A DNA stretch of 6,612 nucleotides, from positions 1 through 6,612 of the forward strand of contig CAZFBR010000198.1 of NCBI GenBank assembly GCA_964517215.1. Direction: 5' to 3'. Positions 4,864-6,612 of the stretch are shown in pieces. Position 1 is the stretch's first letter, and every line of letters begins with the position of its first letter. Both the position numbers and the translations under genes were made by a program. The notes under the pieces were generated by a model. The model searched no databases, was not told the origin of the DNA, and saw nothing but the letters and a program-made list of their open reading frames with translations. The stretch is from CAZFBR01 sp035353495 [NCBI: uncultured bacterium] (GTDB lineage Bacteria > DAOPZR01).

Positions 4864-6612
4864 ATGAAGTACTGCCTGCCGGTGCTGGGACTGCTGCTGG
4901 CGCTGGCCGCGGCCGCGCCGGCCGCGCCGCCCTACCGGCCGCGCACGCCGCATGACGGCGCGGCGGCGGGGCGGGCGGTGACCCGGGTCGATCGTGCCGA
5001 AGCGCCGGCGGCGGCGCCCGCGCCAACCGGCACCGCGCGGGTGGCGGTGCTGCTGATCGATTTTTCCGACGACGCGGGCGACGTCGTCCATACCGTTGCC
5101 TACTACACCGACGTTCTCTTTACGAATGCCGCGGGAAAGCTCAATCACTATTGGCGGCAGGCCTCGCGGCAGCAGCTGGCGCTGACGGGAACGGTTGATC
5201 CCGGCGGCTGGCGGCGTTCGGCGCACACTATGGCCTACTGGGGCCAGAATTCGCTGGCCGGGGTCGATGATGCCAACGACGCCATCAGCAACCTGGCGCG
5301 CGAAGCGGTGCAGCTGGCCGACGCGGCGGTCGATTTTTCTTCGTTTGATACCGATGGCGACAGCATCGTTGATTATCTGGTCATTGTCCATGCCGGCAGC
5401 GGCGAGGAGTACACCGGCACGGCCGGGCAGATCTATGCGCATTCCGACACCATTCCCGGCGGGGTGGCGGTTGACGGAGTGACCGTGAGCCGGTACATCC
5501 TTGTCCCGGAAGACGCATCGCTCGGGCTGCTGGCCCATGAGTTCGGGCATGCGCTCGGGCTGCCCGACTTGTACAATACCGCAACCGGCGACCCGGTGGT
5601 GGGCGAATGGGACCTGATGGACCAGGGGATGTGGAACGGCATCACGCCGGGGAGCACCCCCGCGCTCCCCACGGCCTGGCAGCAGATCCTGCTCGGCTGG
5701 GTTGCCCCGGAAACGCTCAACCGGCGGAACCATGCGGGTGATGTGCTGGGGCCGTGGTCGGACACGCCGGCGGCGGTCAAGCTGGTCGTGAGTGACAGTG
5801 AATACTTCCTCATCGAGAACCGGCAGTGGTCGGGCTACGATGCGCAGCTGCCCAATGAGGGGCTGCTGGTCTGGCATTGCGACGACCGGGTCGGCAGCAT
5901 TGCGGACAACACCATCAACAACGGCGCGACACGGCGGGTGGAACTGCTCGAAGCCGACGGCACGGAAAGCATCAACAATGACGGCGGCGACCCGTTTCCC
6001 GGCACGACGGGCAAGCGCATGCTGTCGGATACCACGACGCCGTCACTGCGCGCCAATGGCGGCGCCGCCACGGGCCTGCGCATCCACAATATCGGATTCA
6101 CCGCAGACACGGCGACGGCGGATTTGTACGGGTACGACACTTCGCCGCCGGTGATTACCCTGCTGGCGCCGGTCCCGGGCGGGTGCACGCTGGCGATGGT
6201 GCAGCTGGCGGGCCGGCTTACCGATGCGGCGGAAACGCCGGCGTTGGTGATGCTGCGGCATAACGGCGCTGATTCGACGCTGGCGGTTACGGCGTGCGGC
6301 GGGTTCGGCGGGCCGCTGACACTGGCGCGCGGACTGAATATCCTGCGCCTGAGCGCGGCCGATACCTCGGGCAACAGCGGCGTCAGCACGTTCGGGCTGT
6401 GGCTGGCGGACACGCTGGCGGCGGCGCCGGCGGACGATTCGGCGGCGTACACTGCGGTGCTGACCGGGACGGCGGCGCTGGTTTTCCCGCAGGGTGCGGC
6501 CGGCATATTCGCGGCGGAACACGCCGCGCTTCTGCAATTCGGGCACCACCATGCGGCCGAAATCCTCATAGGTCAGCGGAAACACGGCGGGCGGCAGCAC
6601 GAAGCCGTCGCA
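4864..6612 (+). CDS. Secreted M6-family zinc metalloprotease (immune inhibitor A type), 3' end disrupted
   Basis: Predicted extracellular or surface zinc endopeptidase. From ATG 4864 the protein has a signal peptide (M-K-Y-C then a Leu/Ala-rich core to about residue 20) and a Pro/Ala/Arg-rich linker. The M6 catalytic domain covers about 58-400. Diagnostic motifs in order are: R-V-A-V-L-L-I-D-F; F-D-T-D-G-D-S-I-V-D (161-170, calcium-site-like); H-A-G-S-G-E-E; the zinc motif HEFGHALGLPD with His225, Glu226, His229 and Asp235; W-D-L-M-D (249-253), the Met-turn region; T-A-W-Q-Q-I-L-L-G-W; E-N-R-Q and G-L-L-V-W-H. An Ig-like region follows from about 427 (S-P-P-V-I-T-L-L-A-P). The frame stays open to the window end, but from about 6481 the translation turns His-rich and unlike an Ig domain because that DNA encodes another gene on the minus strand. 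The authentic part is therefore probably 4864-6480. It lies four bases after the membrane protein stop, last in the visible cluster. Confidence 0.85.
   Translation, partial: MKYCLPVLGLLLALAAAAPAAPPYRPRTPHDGAAAGRAVTRVDRAEAPAAAPAPTGTARVAVLLIDFSDDAGDVVHTVAYYTDVLFTNAAGKLNHYWRQASRQQLALTGTVDPGGWRRSAHTMAYWGQNSLAGVDDANDAISNLAREAVQLADAAVDFSSFDTDGDSIVDYLVIVHAGSGEEYTGTAGQIYAHSDTIPGGVAVDGVTVSRYILVPEDASLGLLAHEFGHALGLPDLYNTATGDPVVGEWDLMDQGMWNGITPGSTPALPTAWQQILLGWVAPETLNRRNHAGDVLGPWSDTPAAVKLVVSDSEYFLIENRQWSGYDAQLPNEGLLVWHCDDRVGSIADNTINNGATRRVELLEADGTESINNDGGDPFPGTTGKRMLSDTTTPSLRANGGAATGLRIHNIGFTADTATADLYGYDTSPPVITLLAPVPGGCTLAMVQLAGRLTDAAETPALVMLRHNGADSTLAVTACGGFGGPLTLARGLNILRLSAADTSGNSGVSTFGLWLADTLAAAPADDSAAYTAVLTGTAALVFPQGAAGIFAAEHAALLQFGHHHAAEILIGQRKHGGRQHEAVA
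6478..6484. other. Probable breakpoint joining two truncated, opposed genes
   Basis: Left of this point the plus strand reads as an M6 protease Ig region. Right of it the minus strand reads as the C-terminus of an LLM monooxygenase, lacking its last two or three residues and stop. Both genes lose their natural ends at the same place. No inverted repeat, target duplication or transposase remnant is evident, which suits an assembly chimera or a simple illegitimate join. Confidence 0.6.
6481..6612 (-). CDS. C-terminal fragment of NtaA/SnaA/DszA-type flavin-dependent monooxygenase (LLM family)
   Basis: Read leftward from the window end, this frame gives C-D-G-F-V-L-P-P, T-Y-E-D-F-G, then V-V-P-E-L-Q-K-R-G-V-F-R-R-E-Y, A-G-R-T-L-R-E-N. 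This is the characteristic C-terminus of the nitrilotriacetate monooxygenase component A / pristinamycin synthase / DszA group of luciferase-like monooxygenases, whose members commonly end shortly after R-T-L-R-E-(N/H)-L-G-L. These cytoplasmic enzymes use reduced FMN, supplied by a partner flavin reductase, to oxidise small organic substrates. Here the match ends at Asn (6481-6483). The next codons read Q-R-R-R-P and no family stop appears; the frame runs on antisense to the protease until 6043. The catalytic part would lie beyond the window. The substrate cannot be inferred. Confidence 0.75.

Noticed and set aside
4615-5877. Minus-strand open frame of 420 codons opposite the M6 protease
   Set aside because: The plus strand encodes the complete M6 zinc-binding region; the antisense product is Arg/Pro-rich without family features.
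6043-6600. A single 185-codon minus-strand gene with its start at the window's right end
   Set aside because: Only its first 40 or so codons match a family (LLM C-terminus); the remainder is antisense to the protease and Arg-rich. The match is the end of a gene entering from outside, not a short gene starting here.

Overview
This 6.6 kb, GC-rich window looks like accessory envelope/secretion DNA from a didermic (Gram-negative-type) bacterium. The support is an outer-membrane barrel protein, secreted proteins with signal peptides, and a FlgD-like C-terminal Ig domain. That combination is common in FCB-type and related candidate phyla (for example Fibrobacterota-like, WOR-3 or Edwardsbacteria-like lineages) and also occurs in PVC relatives. 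I cannot fix the phylum from the sequence alone.

Layout, all plus strand, as one compact gene cluster. (1) 3-1901 is the C-terminal part of a large secreted beta-propeller/Ig protein ending in a FlgD-like domain. Its reading frame is cut by an in-frame TGA at 144-146. (2) 1898-4276 starts on a GTG that overlaps the previous stop. It encodes a 792-residue fusion of a PorV/UPF0164-like barrel, a beta-sandwich region, a transglutaminase-like (papain-fold) domain and three TPRs. (3) 4281-4859 is a 192-residue polytopic membrane protein resembling the Yip1 group. (4) 4864 to the window end is a secreted M6-family zinc metalloprotease with no stop in the window. Intergenic gaps are -4, 4 and 4 bases, so the genes are probably co-transcribed and translationally coupled. 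No promoter is visible; it would lie upstream of the window.

The last ~132 bases (6481-6612) do not behave as protease sequence. Read on the minus strand, they encode a convincing C-terminus of an NtaA/SnaA/DszA-type flavin-dependent monooxygenase. This stops matching abruptly at about 6480, where the protease-like sequence begins. Both genes therefore appear broken at one point, which suggests an assembly chimera or a real rearrangement breakpoint.

Working hypothesis (inference): the cluster makes a surface protein with a sorting-like C-terminal domain, an outer-membrane barrel fused to a cysteine-hydrolase-like domain that could handle such proteins, a small inner-membrane protein, and a secreted protease. 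The barrel/cysteine-hydrolase combination is functionally reminiscent of the separate PorV and PorU proteins of type IX secretion, but no homology to PorU is claimed.

There is no gene-free stretch over 300 bases. I saw no tRNA, rRNA, CRISPR array, IS element or attachment site.
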